A stretch of 64,000 nucleotides of DNA from JBAXTE01 sp964653595 (GTDB taxonomy: Bacteria; Bacteroidota; Bacteroidia; Bacteroidales; WCHB1-69), in assembly GCA_964653595.1 (NCBI GenBank), contig CAZZHH010000001.1, positions 1 to 64,000 of the forward strand, written 5' to 3'. Both the position numbers and the translations under genes were made by a program. Every line of letters begins with the position of its first letter. Positions within the stretch are counted from its first letter, which is position 1. Under the pieces are notes generated by a model. The model did not search any database, was not told the origin of the DNA, and saw only the letters and a program-made list of their open reading frames with translations. Positions 7,903 to 15,462 of this stretch are shown one piece after another.

Positions 7903-8823
7903 CTATTTTTTCGCCACAAACAATCGGGCAAACGTTTTTGGAATCGGACTTTTAAAACTCATTGTAACACCATCCACAGGATGTTTAAATTCAAGCACAT
8001 TTGCATGTAAGCCCAATCTGCCTATGGAAGATCGCTTTGCACCGTATTTCCGATCGCCGATAATTGGGTGCCCAATCTCTTGGGAGTGAACCCGAATTTG
8101 GTTTTTACGGCCAGTTTCTAGTTGAAATTCAACCATGGAATAATCCATGTTTTTTTTAATCACCTTGAAATTGGTAATTGCTTGTCGTCCAGTTTGTTCT
8201 TCGTGACTGATTACGTTGTGAGCTTTATCTTCGGTTAACCAGCTAGAAATAGTGCCTTTATCTTCCTTTACACATCCTTCAAGCACAGCAATATAGGTTC
8301 TTTTGGTAACAAATCCATGCCAGTTGCGTTGCATGCGCTCTTGAACTTCGGCAGATTTTGCAAACATCATCACTCCAGAGGTATCTTTATCCAAACGATG
8401 TAGGACAAACAATTTATTTTTCGGGCTCAACAATTTAACGTGCGCCCGCAATTGACTGTATGCGGTTTTTTCCTTTTCAGTGCCACTAGCAATTGACAAC
8501 AAACCTGAATTTTTGTCTATCACAATCAGATACTCATCTTCATAAAGAATATTTAATCCAACAAAAGCAGAAGAGCTTGGGATTTTTGAAGTAGAGATCA
8601 CAACCTCCTGACCAGGAAGTAATGGATAGTTAAACTGAGTAACCACTTGAAAGTTGATATAAACCTGTTTATGAGTCAAATATGATTTCACAGCAGTTCT
8701 ACTTTTATCCGGAAAAGACTCTATTAAAAAAGTCATCAACTCCATGGGGTGTTTCACTTGAAATCTTAATTTTTTATCAACGGGCTTTGCAACCCTTGGC
8801 AGGGAATTATTTTTTACTCTCAT
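7903..8823 (-). CDS. RluA-family 23S rRNA/tRNA pseudouridine synthase
   Basis: 306 residues. An N-terminal S4-like RNA-binding region (~residues 28-80, SRTAVKSYLTHKQVYIN) precedes the catalytic domain. The signature HRLDKDTSG contains the catalytic Asp145, and GRKNQIRVH is the conserved RluA-family motif. It isomerises specific uridines in structured RNA; which site cannot be told (RluA/RluC/RluD subtypes). Its ATG overlaps the stop of the upstream S1-domain gene as ATGA (8823-8820), so the two are translationally coupled. Confidence 0.9.
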   Translation of the reverse strand: MRVKNNSLPRVAKPVDKKLRFQVKHPMELMTFLIESFPDKSRTAVKSYLTHKQVYINFQVVTQFNYPLLPGQEVVISTSKIPSSSAFVGLNILYEDEYLIVIDKNSGLLSIASGTEKEKTAYSQLRAHVKLLSPKNKLFVLHRLDKDTSGVMMFAKSAEVQERMQRNWHGFVTKRTYIAVLEGCVKEDKGTISSWLTEDKAHNVISHEEQTGRQAITNFKVIKKNMDYSMVEFQLETGRKNQIRVHSQEIGHPIIGDRKYGAKRSSIGRLGLHANVLEFKHPVDGVTMSFKSPIPKTFARLFVAKK

Positions 8824-9656
8824 GGATTAATTTTTTTAATACTATTTGGGGTAATCTCAATAAGTTTTTGCTTATAAAGCCCGCCAATAGCTTGTTTAAA
8901 AGTCTTTTTACTTATGCCAAAAACCTCATAAATATCATCTGGAGAAGATTTGTCGGATAAAAAAATCTCCCCTCCTTGGCTATCTAGTTTATCCAGAATT
9001 CGTTGTAGGTTATCCTCCACCTTTCTATATCCGTATCGATGAAGCGACAAATCGATTTTTTCGTCGTCACGTACTTTTTTCACATATGCAATTAATTTTT
9101 CGCCTTTATTTAGAGGGGTGAACACTTCATTTTCGTATACGATACCCCAAAAAGCATGGTCTACAATCACTTTGTATCCCAAATCGGTATGTTCGGCAAC
9201 AATTACATTAACTTCGTCACCAGGATTATATTCAGGAGGAATATTATCAAGAAATTTGTCAATTTTGGCAGATGCAACCACCCGTTCTGTTTCATAATCT
9301 AAATAGACGTGTACCAAATACCAACGACCCACTATCATTTTTACTTTTTGTTCACGATAAGGCACAAAAAGGTCTTTAAATAAACCCCAGTCTAAAAAGG
9401 CGCCAATATTTGTTACGGCTACACATTCGAGCATTGCAAACTCACCAACCATCGCAAATGGGGTGTCGGTAGTAGCAATAATACGGTCTTCGGAATCACG
9501 ATAGATAAAAACTTCTAACTCTTTCCCAATTTCCCATTCGGCAGGAACGGCATTAGTTGGCAAAAGGATTTCTCCTTTTTCGCCGCCATCAAGATAGAGG
9601 CCAAAATCTACCTCTTTTACAACTGCTAATTTATTTTTTCGTCCTACCTCTACCAT
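8820..9656 (-). CDS. cvfB: CvfB-like S1 RNA-binding protein
   Basis: 278 residues from the ATG at 9656. A longer frame reaches 9806, but it would begin inside the peroxidase gene and add residues unlike the family; MVEVGRKNKLAVVKEVDFGLYLD is a typical CvfB start. It has successive S1-like OB folds (GLYLDGGEKGEILLP; NIGAFLDWGLFKDLFVPY; IDLSLHRYGYRK at the end of the third) and a C-terminal winged helix (~215-278). CvfB-type proteins bind RNA and affect virulence-gene expression in firmicutes; the role here is inferred to be RNA binding. It overlaps the RluA-type gene by 4 bases, suggesting linked work on RNA. Confidence 0.85.
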   Translation of the reverse strand: MVEVGRKNKLAVVKEVDFGLYLDGGEKGEILLPTNAVPAEWEIGKELEVFIYRDSEDRIIATTDTPFAMVGEFAMLECVAVTNIGAFLDWGLFKDLFVPYREQKVKMIVGRWYLVHVYLDYETERVVASAKIDKFLDNIPPEYNPGDEVNVIVAEHTDLGYKVIVDHAFWGIVYENEVFTPLNKGEKLIAYVKKVRDDEKIDLSLHRYGYRKVEDNLQRILDKLDSQGGEIFLSDKSSPDDIYEVFGISKKTFKQAIGGLYKQKLIEITPNSIKKINP

Positions 9657-9763
9657 AATTTCAAATATTTGTGTAAAATTAGTCAATTTTCGGTAAACGA
9701 GCAAATTTGCAATTCCGCAATCTGCCAGTATAACCTGAAGATTTAGTAAAAAGAAATTACAAA

Positions 9764-10945
9764 TTAATTCAATTCCACCGGTTTTGCAAACGCCGGATTC
9801 GAGCAAAAATCATCATCCGTAAGCGAAAGCAAAAAAGCTTTGAGTTGATTTTTTTCGTTGGGAGTAAGCAATGCGCCACCATAATTTACTTTGTGCATGA
9901 GGGGATGAACATACGGTGAATTGATCAATTGTGAACTATAAAAATCAATCACCTGATCGAGGGTTGCAAAACGGCCATCGTGCATATACGGGGCTGTTTT
10001 CGCAATATTTCTGAGAGATGGGGCTCTATATGCACCATGATCTGATGGATTTTGAGTTACTGAAAAGCGATCGCGAGGATCGTTAAAAACAGAATCTTTC
10101 CCATTGTTGTAAAATAAATTGGTTGTCATCAATGCATTCCCATTTCCACCGTGGCAATGAAAACAGTCAGCGCCCTCTTCGGTAGTAAAAAGAACAAATC
10201 CAGCCATTTCATCGTCCGAAAGATTCGCTTCTCCTCTCAACCATTGATCAAATTTAGAGTTTGCACTTATTAAAGTCCGCACAAATTGTGCAATCGCTTT
10301 TTGTATTCTGTCGATGGTAATATCTGGGGTACCAAAAGCTGCTTCAAACATAGGTGGATAGATAGAAATGGATTGGATGGCAAGAACAGCTCTCTCTGGT
10401 GTGCTATTCATCTCATGGGGCGCTGTAATGCCCATTAAAACAATATCTTCGATTGTTTTTCTACCCACTGTTGGATTATCTTTTGAAATCAAACCGTTCC
10501 AAAAATAACCTTCGTTGTTGAACAACAAATTTTGCATGGGCAACATCACATGAGGAGTTGTAATTCCTGTAACACCATACGTAAACCCACCCGTGAATTT
10601 TGGGTGATTTATCCCACATTCAAATGCATTTTCTTGGAGGTGACATGTGCCACAGCTCATTAGGGAGTCTGGATTTGTTCCTAAATATCCCCGCAACCGA
10701 CCATCGTAAAAGAGATATCGACCTAGATTCACCCCTTCGACTGTAAGTGGATTATCCGCTGGATTATTGATTTGTGTTGGAAAAAATCGAGGTATCGTAA
10801 GAGGATATGGGGTCGTTTTTTTGCTAAATTCTTCAATTGGAGATTCCTTTTTACATGACACGATGACATTTATGGTGGTACATACTACTATAAAAAGGAA
10901 ACTCAACAAAAACTTCTTACCCAAATCTATTTTTATGATTTTCAT
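9764..10945 (-). CDS. Dihaem cytochrome c peroxidase (MauG/CcpA family), lipoprotein
   Basis: 393 residues. The N-terminus is a lipoprotein signal with Cys31 in VIVSC, followed by KKESP, so the protein is probably anchored facing the periplasm. Two haem-c attachment motifs are present: CGTCH (98-102) and CFHCH (261-265). Other family features include FYDGRLR, AYRAPSLRNIAKTAPYMHDG and a late MH. Family members reduce hydrogen peroxide with electrons from small cytochromes, or oxidise protein side chains in MauG-like members. No partner cytochrome is nearby. It has its own -7 box at 10980-10987. Confidence 0.9.
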   Translation of the reverse strand: MKIIKIDLGKKFLLSFLFIVVCTTINVIVSCKKESPIEEFSKKTTPYPLTIPRFFPTQINNPADNPLTVEGVNLGRYLFYDGRLRGYLGTNPDSLMSCGTCHLQENAFECGINHPKFTGGFTYGVTGITTPHVMLPMQNLLFNNEGYFWNGLISKDNPTVGRKTIEDIVLMGITAPHEMNSTPERAVLAIQSISIYPPMFEAAFGTPDITIDRIQKAIAQFVRTLISANSKFDQWLRGEANLSDDEMAGFVLFTTEEGADCFHCHGGNGNALMTTNLFYNNGKDSVFNDPRDRFSVTQNPSDHGAYRAPSLRNIAKTAPYMHDGRFATLDQVIDFYSSQLINSPYVHPLMHKVNYGGALLTPNEKNQLKAFLLSLTDDDFCSNPAFAKPVELN

Positions 10946-10979
10946 CTCAATATGAAATTATTTGCATGTTATTACTCCA

Positions 10980-10987
10980 CAAATTTA
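10980..10987 (-). promoter_or_regulatory. -7 box TAAATTTG for the peroxidase gene
   Basis: TAAATTTG on the minus strand, 35 bases upstream of the ATG at 10945; matches TAnnTTTG. Confidence 0.55.
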
Positions 10988-11016
10988 CGTTAATTTTGAT
11001 TTATTAACGCTTTATA

Positions 11017-11048
11017 TTTTTGTAATGCCGATGGAATTTGTATTTTTG
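11017..11048 (+). promoter_or_regulatory. Promoter of the DUF2027-Smr gene
   Basis: TTTTTG at 11017-11022 and TATTTTTG at 11041-11048 are separated by 18 bases, close to the Bacteroidota -33/-7 arrangement. The start codon follows 40 bases later. Confidence 0.6.
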
Positions 11049-11088
11049 AAAAAATATTCCCCTTTTAACATATAAAAAAACAAACTAA

Positions 11089-12177
11089 ATGAAACTAAAA
11101 ATAGGCCAAAAAGTCAAATTTCTTAATGAAGTTGGAGGAGGAGTTATATCCAAAATAGTAAGTCCAACCATGGTACATGTTACCTCCGAAGATGGTTTCG
11201 ACATTCCATATTTGATTTCCGATTTAATCCCTGCATTTACCACCGATCATGTTGGAAAAATGTTTAATGCCGATGAAGCTCAATTTTCGAACTTAGAGAT
11301 CAACACAACTTCTGACAATAATGATAGCAGGGATGATTTTGAGCGAGAAAGTCCTTTAGAGAGGTTTTCGTCTGCTAAACGAGATCCCTTGGGAATATAT
11401 CTTTGTTTTGTTCCTCACGACCAAATATGGCTATTAAAAGAAGATATTGACATATTTGTTATCAACAATACCCCTCATGTTGCCCTGTATAATATTATTC
11501 TTAATACAGAGCAAGATGTATGGGAAGGAGCCGACTTTGGCTCTATCAATCCTAATTCAAAAATCCTTATCGACACGATTCACAGAGAAGACATCCAACG
11601 ATGGATGAAAGGCTCCTTTCAAGTATTGTTTCACACCGAAAAAAGCAATCAATTGACCACCCCAATTCATGATTCATTTTCGATAAAATCATCTAAATTT
11701 TTCAATAAAGAGAGTTATCATTCCACTTCGTTTATTGCTGAGAGAGCCATAACCATTAATATTGGTTTTGTAGCTGAGGCGACAGTTTCATATACAGAAG
11801 AGAAAAAAAAATACGATGATCTTACTATTGCCGAATCAAAAACTAGGAAGATATCGTCTATTGATGGAATTTTAAAAAAATATACCATTGCCGATGGCGA
11901 AGCGGAAATTGATTTACATATAGAAGCTCTGGTAGACGATCCAGCGGAAATAGACACCGTTCAAATGTTGACGATTCAAACTTCTACTTTCAATAAATAT
12001 TTAGAGGAAGCAATAAAATGTAAGTATCAAAAAATTACATTTATTCATGGAGTAGGGATTGGTAGATTAAAAAGTGAAATTTTAAAGATTTTGTCGCAAT
12101 ATCCAAATTTGCATTATTTTGATGCTCCTATGTCGAAATACGGAACGGGTGCTACTGAAGTATGGATAAAAGAGTAG
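11089..12177 (+). CDS. DUF2027 protein with C-terminal Smr domain
   Basis: 362 residues. The N-terminus (MKLKIGQKVKFLNEVGGGVI...) is the small beta domain found at the start of DUF2027 proteins. The middle (~110-260) is a beta-rich module with FVPHDQIW and VALYNIILNTEQDVWEG. The last ~90 residues form a Smr domain with IDLHIE, ITFIHGVGIGRLK and GTGATEVWIKE, the pattern of the MutS2 C-terminal nuclease domain. Smr domains cut or bind branched DNA or RNA. There is no MutS ATPase domain, so this is not MutS2 itself. The gene is monocistronic and precedes RNase P RNA. Confidence 0.85.
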   Translation: MKLKIGQKVKFLNEVGGGVISKIVSPTMVHVTSEDGFDIPYLISDLIPAFTTDHVGKMFNADEAQFSNLEINTTSDNNDSRDDFERESPLERFSSAKRDPLGIYLCFVPHDQIWLLKEDIDIFVINNTPHVALYNIILNTEQDVWEGADFGSINPNSKILIDTIHREDIQRWMKGSFQVLFHTEKSNQLTTPIHDSFSIKSSKFFNKESYHSTSFIAERAITINIGFVAEATVSYTEEKKKYDDLTIAESKTRKISSIDGILKKYTIADGEAEIDLHIEALVDDPAEIDTVQMLTIQTSTFNKYLEEAIKCKYQKITFIHGVGIGRLKSEILKILSQYPNLHYFDAPMSKYGTGATEVWIKE

Positions 12178-12216
12178 AAAAGTCTATAAAATCAAAAGTC
12201 TTTAAAGTCATAAGTA

Positions 12217-12335
12217 CCGAATTTTATAAAATCTGTGATTTTTGTAAAAATTCGATCCCCGTTAGCGAGGGTTAAAAGATTCTCAAAAAAAAACACGATT
12301 CACTTTTAGAATGTCTATGTTTTTTTCGAGAAAAG
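12217..12335. repeat. Second, degenerate copy of the TIR-type element (copy B)
   Basis: Positions 12226-12290 match 1096-1160 at about 82% by eye, sharing tgatttttgt, gagggttaaaagat and an A-rich tail. The right side has ttttttcgag mirroring ctcaaaaaaa, as in copy A, but the terminal repeats are eroded (accgaatttt / ttttttcgag). It lies between the DUF2027-Smr gene and rnpB. Confidence 0.4.
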
Positions 12336-12385
12336 ATGATTACAACATCTTCGCAAAACCTACCTTACAATCTTAAAAAAAGGTG

Positions 12386-12393
12386 TACCTTTG
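12386..12393 (+). promoter_or_regulatory. -7 box TACCTTTG of rnpB
   Basis: TACCTTTG ends 6 bases before the predicted first base of RNase P RNA, where a Bacteroidota -7 box should be. Confidence 0.75.
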
Positions 12394-12398
12394 CATTT

Positions 12399-12775
12399 GT
12401 AACAACGAATGGGTTTGTCGCTGTCTCTGGCAACAGGGAGAGAGGAAAGTCCGGGCAATATAGAGCGCCATGCTTCCTAACGGGAAGGGGTTGTAAAAGG
12501 GAGGTTACAGCAACAGAAAGTGCCACAGAAAAAAACCGCCACGCCTCGGCGTGGTAAGGGTGAAAACGCGAGGTAAGAGCTCACGATTAATCTAGGCGAC
12601 TAGATTAATGGGTAAACCTTATGGATTGAAAGACCAAATAAACCGAGGCTTGAGGGTTGCTCGCCTAATCTCGGAGGGTAGGTCGTTTGAAGTGTATGGC
12701 AACGTACATTCTAGATAAATGACAAACATCATGCTTTGGCATGGTACAGAACCCGGCTTACAAATTCGTTGTTAC
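12399..12775 (+). ncRNA. rnpB: RNase P RNA, bacterial type A
   Basis: The universally conserved 5' segment gagaggaaagtccgggc (from about 12439) and the 3' segment acagaacccggctta (12746-12760) are present. Closing helix P1 is formed by gtaacaacgaa (12399-12409) with ttcgttgttac (12765-12775), which sets both ends. Internal hallmarks include ccacagaaa, ggtaagggtgaaaacgcgaggtaagagctcac and cggagggtaggtcg. The RNA is the catalytic subunit that matures tRNA 5' ends with RnpA. Length is about 377 nt. A small open frame across its first half (12336-12557) is not a gene. Confidence 0.97.
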
Positions 12776-12903
12776 AAAACCTCCCATTATCTTTCATTTT
12801 TTAAAAACTACTATTGATTCCAAATCATGGATCAGAATAAACTTAAACCTAACTATAAGGTTATACTTTTATTTATCAAAATAATCTTAAATAGCATTGA
12901 TAT

Positions 12904-12934
12904 AAAAAAAAGACCTGCTCAAACGAGCAGGTCT
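12904..12934 (-). terminator. Strong Rho-independent terminator
   Basis: On the minus strand AGACCTGCTC-gttt-GAGCAGGTCT is a perfect 10-bp stem followed by T7. It lies 230 bases beyond the DEAD-box helicase stop and ends either that transcript or the candidate small RNA. Confidence 0.92.
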
Positions 12935-13031
12935 ACCCCACCATGAAAAAACTACACATGTGTGCGTAGCTTACCTTAAATATCTTTATTAGATTGTTTT
13001 ACTAATCTAAACCACCAGTATAATGAACTTT
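12904..13031 (-). ncRNA. Candidate small RNA between the DEAD-box gene and its terminator
   Basis: On the minus strand a TAAATTTG -7 box (13045-13038) is followed ~7 bases later by a ~125-nt non-coding segment ending at the strong terminator. The segment contains two further hairpins: TTAGATT/AATCTAA (arms 13010-13004 and 12995-12989) and CTACGCA/TGTGTAG with a CACA loop (12969-12952). No start codon opens a frame longer than a few codons. No clear -33 element was found, so it could instead be the long 3' UTR of the helicase mRNA. I do not recognise an RNA family. Confidence 0.45.
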
Positions 13032-13037
13032 GTGATG

Positions 13038-13045
13038 CAAATTTA
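13038..13045 (-). promoter_or_regulatory. -7 box TAAATTTG upstream of the candidate small RNA
   Basis: Exact TAnnTTTG match on the minus strand, in a gap that has no protein gene downstream of it. Confidence 0.45.
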
Positions 13046-13166
13046 TAAATAAAATTTTGATTATAATAAGAAAAAAATATATTTAACATTTTTTTAGATG
13101 ATATTTTTTTTCAAAAAAACCAGATTCCAATATAAATAACTAATAATCAAGAGACAATGAAATAAT

Positions 13167-14438
13167 TTAATTATCGGATTTTTTTCTTTTTTTCTTCGGG
13201 CCTTTTGACACACGATATTTTACGACTTTAGTTTCAGCTTTAACAGCATCACTAATTAATGTTTTCCAGTCGTATCGTTCTTGCGTTCCAAAATCTATTG
13301 TTTCTTGATATTCTCCTTTATTCATGGTAAGCACATTAATCTCTTTACCTATAAACATTTCAATTTCTTCGAGGATTGGTTTTTCTGCTTCGCAACAAAA
13401 AGAGACAGCATACCCTTTATTTGCACCTCTACCTGTTCTTCCAATACGGTGAACATAATTTTCTACCACATCTGGCATATCGTAGTTTACCACATATTCT
13501 ACGCCTTCAATATCGATACCTCTAGCACTAACATCAGTGGCTATTAATAATTTAACATCGCCAGTTCTAAACTTATTCAAACTCTTTTGTCGTTCTAATT
13601 GGTCTTTATCCCCATGCAATGTTTCGGCTTTAATACCCATTCGATCAAGAGCATTCAAAACACGTTCGGCACGCACTTTTGTTCTAACAAATATAAGGAT
13701 TTTGGTTTCTGTGTGCTCAAAAATCAATCGTTCCAAAAAAAACCGTTTATCGTCCATTTCTACAAAAGCCACTTGATGATTAATATTTTTAGCAACAGGA
13801 TCATCGGGAGCAATCTGAATTCTGATTGGATTATGGACTAGAGAATAGGCGGTTTTTTTTATCACTTCGTTAATCGTTGCTGAAAAATAAAGTGTTTGAT
13901 GTTTTTTGGGCAAAAACCTTTTAACATCTCTGATATCTCTTATAAATGAATCATCTAACATTCTATCGGCTTCATCTAAAACAAGAAAAGAGACGTGCTC
14001 GAGATCGATAAACCGTTGATTTATCAAATCGAAAACTCTACCTGGAGTTGCAATTACCACATCTACACCCTCTACAAGTTTTCTTATTTGTTTATCCTGG
14101 TCTATACCACCATATATAGCAATAGAGGTGACAGAAGTATTTTTTTCAATTTGATGAAATACTTGAGATATCTGCAAAGCAAGTTCTCTTGTTGGGCATA
14201 ATACAATCGCGCTAATGGTATTGATTTTTTTAGATAATTTCTTTCTAAATATTGTCTCTACTATTGGGATTGCGTATGCAGCTGTTTTACCAGTTCCTGT
14301 TTGCGCTATTGCCAACAAATCTTCCCCTTTTAAAATTGGCGGAATTGCTTTATATTGAATATCCGTAGGTCTGACATAACCCATGGCTTCAATATTAGTT
14401 TTTATCTCTTTTGTAAATGAATATTTATCAAATCTCAT
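13167..14438 (-). CDS. DEAD-box ATP-dependent RNA helicase
   Basis: 423 residues. All core motifs are present: Q motif (TDIQYKAIP), Walker A AQTGTGKT (45-52), PTRELALQ (83-90), DEAD (156-159), SAT (187-189), ARGID (307-311) and HRIGRTGR (331-338). The C-terminal tail is short and strongly basic (KGPKKKRKK), as in RhlE-type enzymes, and lacks the RNA-binding domain of DbpA/CsdA. It unwinds short RNA duplexes, probably in ribosome assembly or RNA decay. A -7 box TATCTTTG lies at 14459-14466. Its 3' flank holds the candidate small RNA. Confidence 0.93.
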   Translation of the reverse strand: MRFDKYSFTKEIKTNIEAMGYVRPTDIQYKAIPPILKGEDLLAIAQTGTGKTAAYAIPIVETIFRKKLSKKINTISAIVLCPTRELALQISQVFHQIEKNTSVTSIAIYGGIDQDKQIRKLVEGVDVVIATPGRVFDLINQRFIDLEHVSFLVLDEADRMLDDSFIRDIRDVKRFLPKKHQTLYFSATINEVIKKTAYSLVHNPIRIQIAPDDPVAKNINHQVAFVEMDDKRFFLERLIFEHTETKILIFVRTKVRAERVLNALDRMGIKAETLHGDKDQLERQKSLNKFRTGDVKLLIATDVSARGIDIEGVEYVVNYDMPDVVENYVHRIGRTGRGANKGYAVSFCCEAEKPILEEIEMFIGKEINVLTMNKGEYQETIDFGTQERYDWKTLISDAVKAETKVVKYRVSKGPKKKRKKSDN

Positions 14439-14458
14439 TAAATCATATTAATTTTTTG

Positions 14459-14466
14459 CAAAGATA
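14459..14466 (-). promoter_or_regulatory. -7 box TATCTTTG of the DEAD-box gene
   Basis: TATCTTTG on the minus strand, 21 bases upstream of the ATG at 14438. Confidence 0.6.
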
Positions 14467-14736
14467 GTGAATATATTGATTCTAATCGGAAAGCATCCTT
14501 GAAAGGCTTATTATTAGACAATAATGCTAAAAAAGAAAAAAATTTAATTTCAGATTAAATAGAAAATTCTGTTCTTTTATTTATCCCAAAAATTATCAAA
14601 AAAACATTATTAAAAACTAATCCAAACTCAAAATGAATATTATTCTTTACAATCTGATTTTCAACAAAATACAAAAACAAAAATTGAGTTAGCACAAATA
14701 ATTTTTTTAAAAAATTCATCATCTTATTTTTTTCAA

Positions 14737-14744
14737 TACTTTTG
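14737..14744 (+). promoter_or_regulatory. -7 box TACTTTTG of the K+ uptake operon
   Basis: TACTTTTG, 22 bases upstream of the ATG at 14766, fits TAnnTTTG. Confidence 0.6.
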
Positions 14745-14765
14745 TGAAAAATATTTTAAAAAAAG

Positions 14766-15461
14766 ATGGTATCAGAAAAATTTGCAGTAATTGGTGTTGG
14801 ACATTTTGGAAGAGCGATAGCACTTACGCTTTCTAAAAAAGGAGCTGAAGTAATGGCTATTGACACCAATGAAGAAATTATTGATTCGATTAGTGACGAC
14901 GTTGCTTATGCAGTAACCCTAGATGCTACGGATAGGCGGGCTTTATTATCACAGGACATTAAAGATTTTGATGCAGTAATTGTCTCGATAGGACAAAATT
15001 TCGAACAACGATTGTTGTGTGCTGCGGTATTACTCGATTTAGGCGTTAAAAGAATTATATGCAGAGCTTTGGGGAAAAGTCAGCGTTTAATACTTGAGAA
15101 AATGGGAATTAATGAAATATTATCTCCCGAAGACGAAGTAGCAATTATTGTAGGCGAACGACTTTTAAATCCAAACATCATCTCCTACCTTCAACTACCT
15201 GATGATTATAGGATTGCAGAAATAATTGCACCGCGAAAAACAACTGGCAGAACACTCTCCGACATAGATATTCGAGATAGATACAAATTGAGTTTGGTAA
15301 CTATCAAAAGAGAGTTTCAAGAGATCATCGACAACCAGAAAAAGTTGATTCAGCACATCATTGGTGTTCCCGACTCAAAAGCGATCATTCAACACAACGA
15401 CACCCTTGTAGTCTTTGGTAAGACACGGGATATTGACCGTTTTATTGAAATAAATCAATAA
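14766..15461 (+). CDS. trkA: K+ uptake regulatory subunit (TrkA/KtrA, RCK domains)
   Basis: 231 residues: one RCK-N Rossmann domain with GVGHFG (10-15) and the acidic residue after strand 2 (AIDTNEE), then an RCK-C domain (~145-231). The single RCK-N/RCK-C layout is that of KtrA rather than the duplicated E. coli TrkA. It forms a cytoplasmic ring that binds NAD(H) or ATP/ADP and gates the membrane subunit. The next gene starts one base after its stop, so the two form an operon. Confidence 0.9.
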   Translation: MVSEKFAVIGVGHFGRAIALTLSKKGAEVMAIDTNEEIIDSISDDVAYAVTLDATDRRALLSQDIKDFDAVIVSIGQNFEQRLLCAAVLLDLGVKRIICRALGKSQRLILEKMGINEILSPEDEVAIIVGERLLNPNIISYLQLPDDYRIAEIIAPRKTTGRTLSDIDIRDRYKLSLVTIKREFQEIIDNQKKLIQHIIGVPDSKAIIQHNDTLVVFGKTRDIDRFIEINQ

Positions 15462-15462
15462 T

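Larger units (their letters stand above)
14439..14765. other. Divergent intergenic region between the helicase and K+ uptake genes
   Basis: 327 very AT-rich bases without a coding frame. It holds the helicase -7 box (TATCTTTG, minus, 14459-14466) and the trkA-like -7 box (TACTTTTG, plus, 14737-14744). I see nothing else in it. Confidence 0.6.

Noticed and set aside
9657..9806. 50-residue N-terminal extension of the CvfB-like gene
   Set aside because: It begins inside the peroxidase gene and does not resemble the family; the downstream ATG gives the expected start.
12336..12557. 73-codon open frame on the plus strand
   Set aside because: It runs through the conserved 5' half of RNase P RNA; the RNA explains the sequence.
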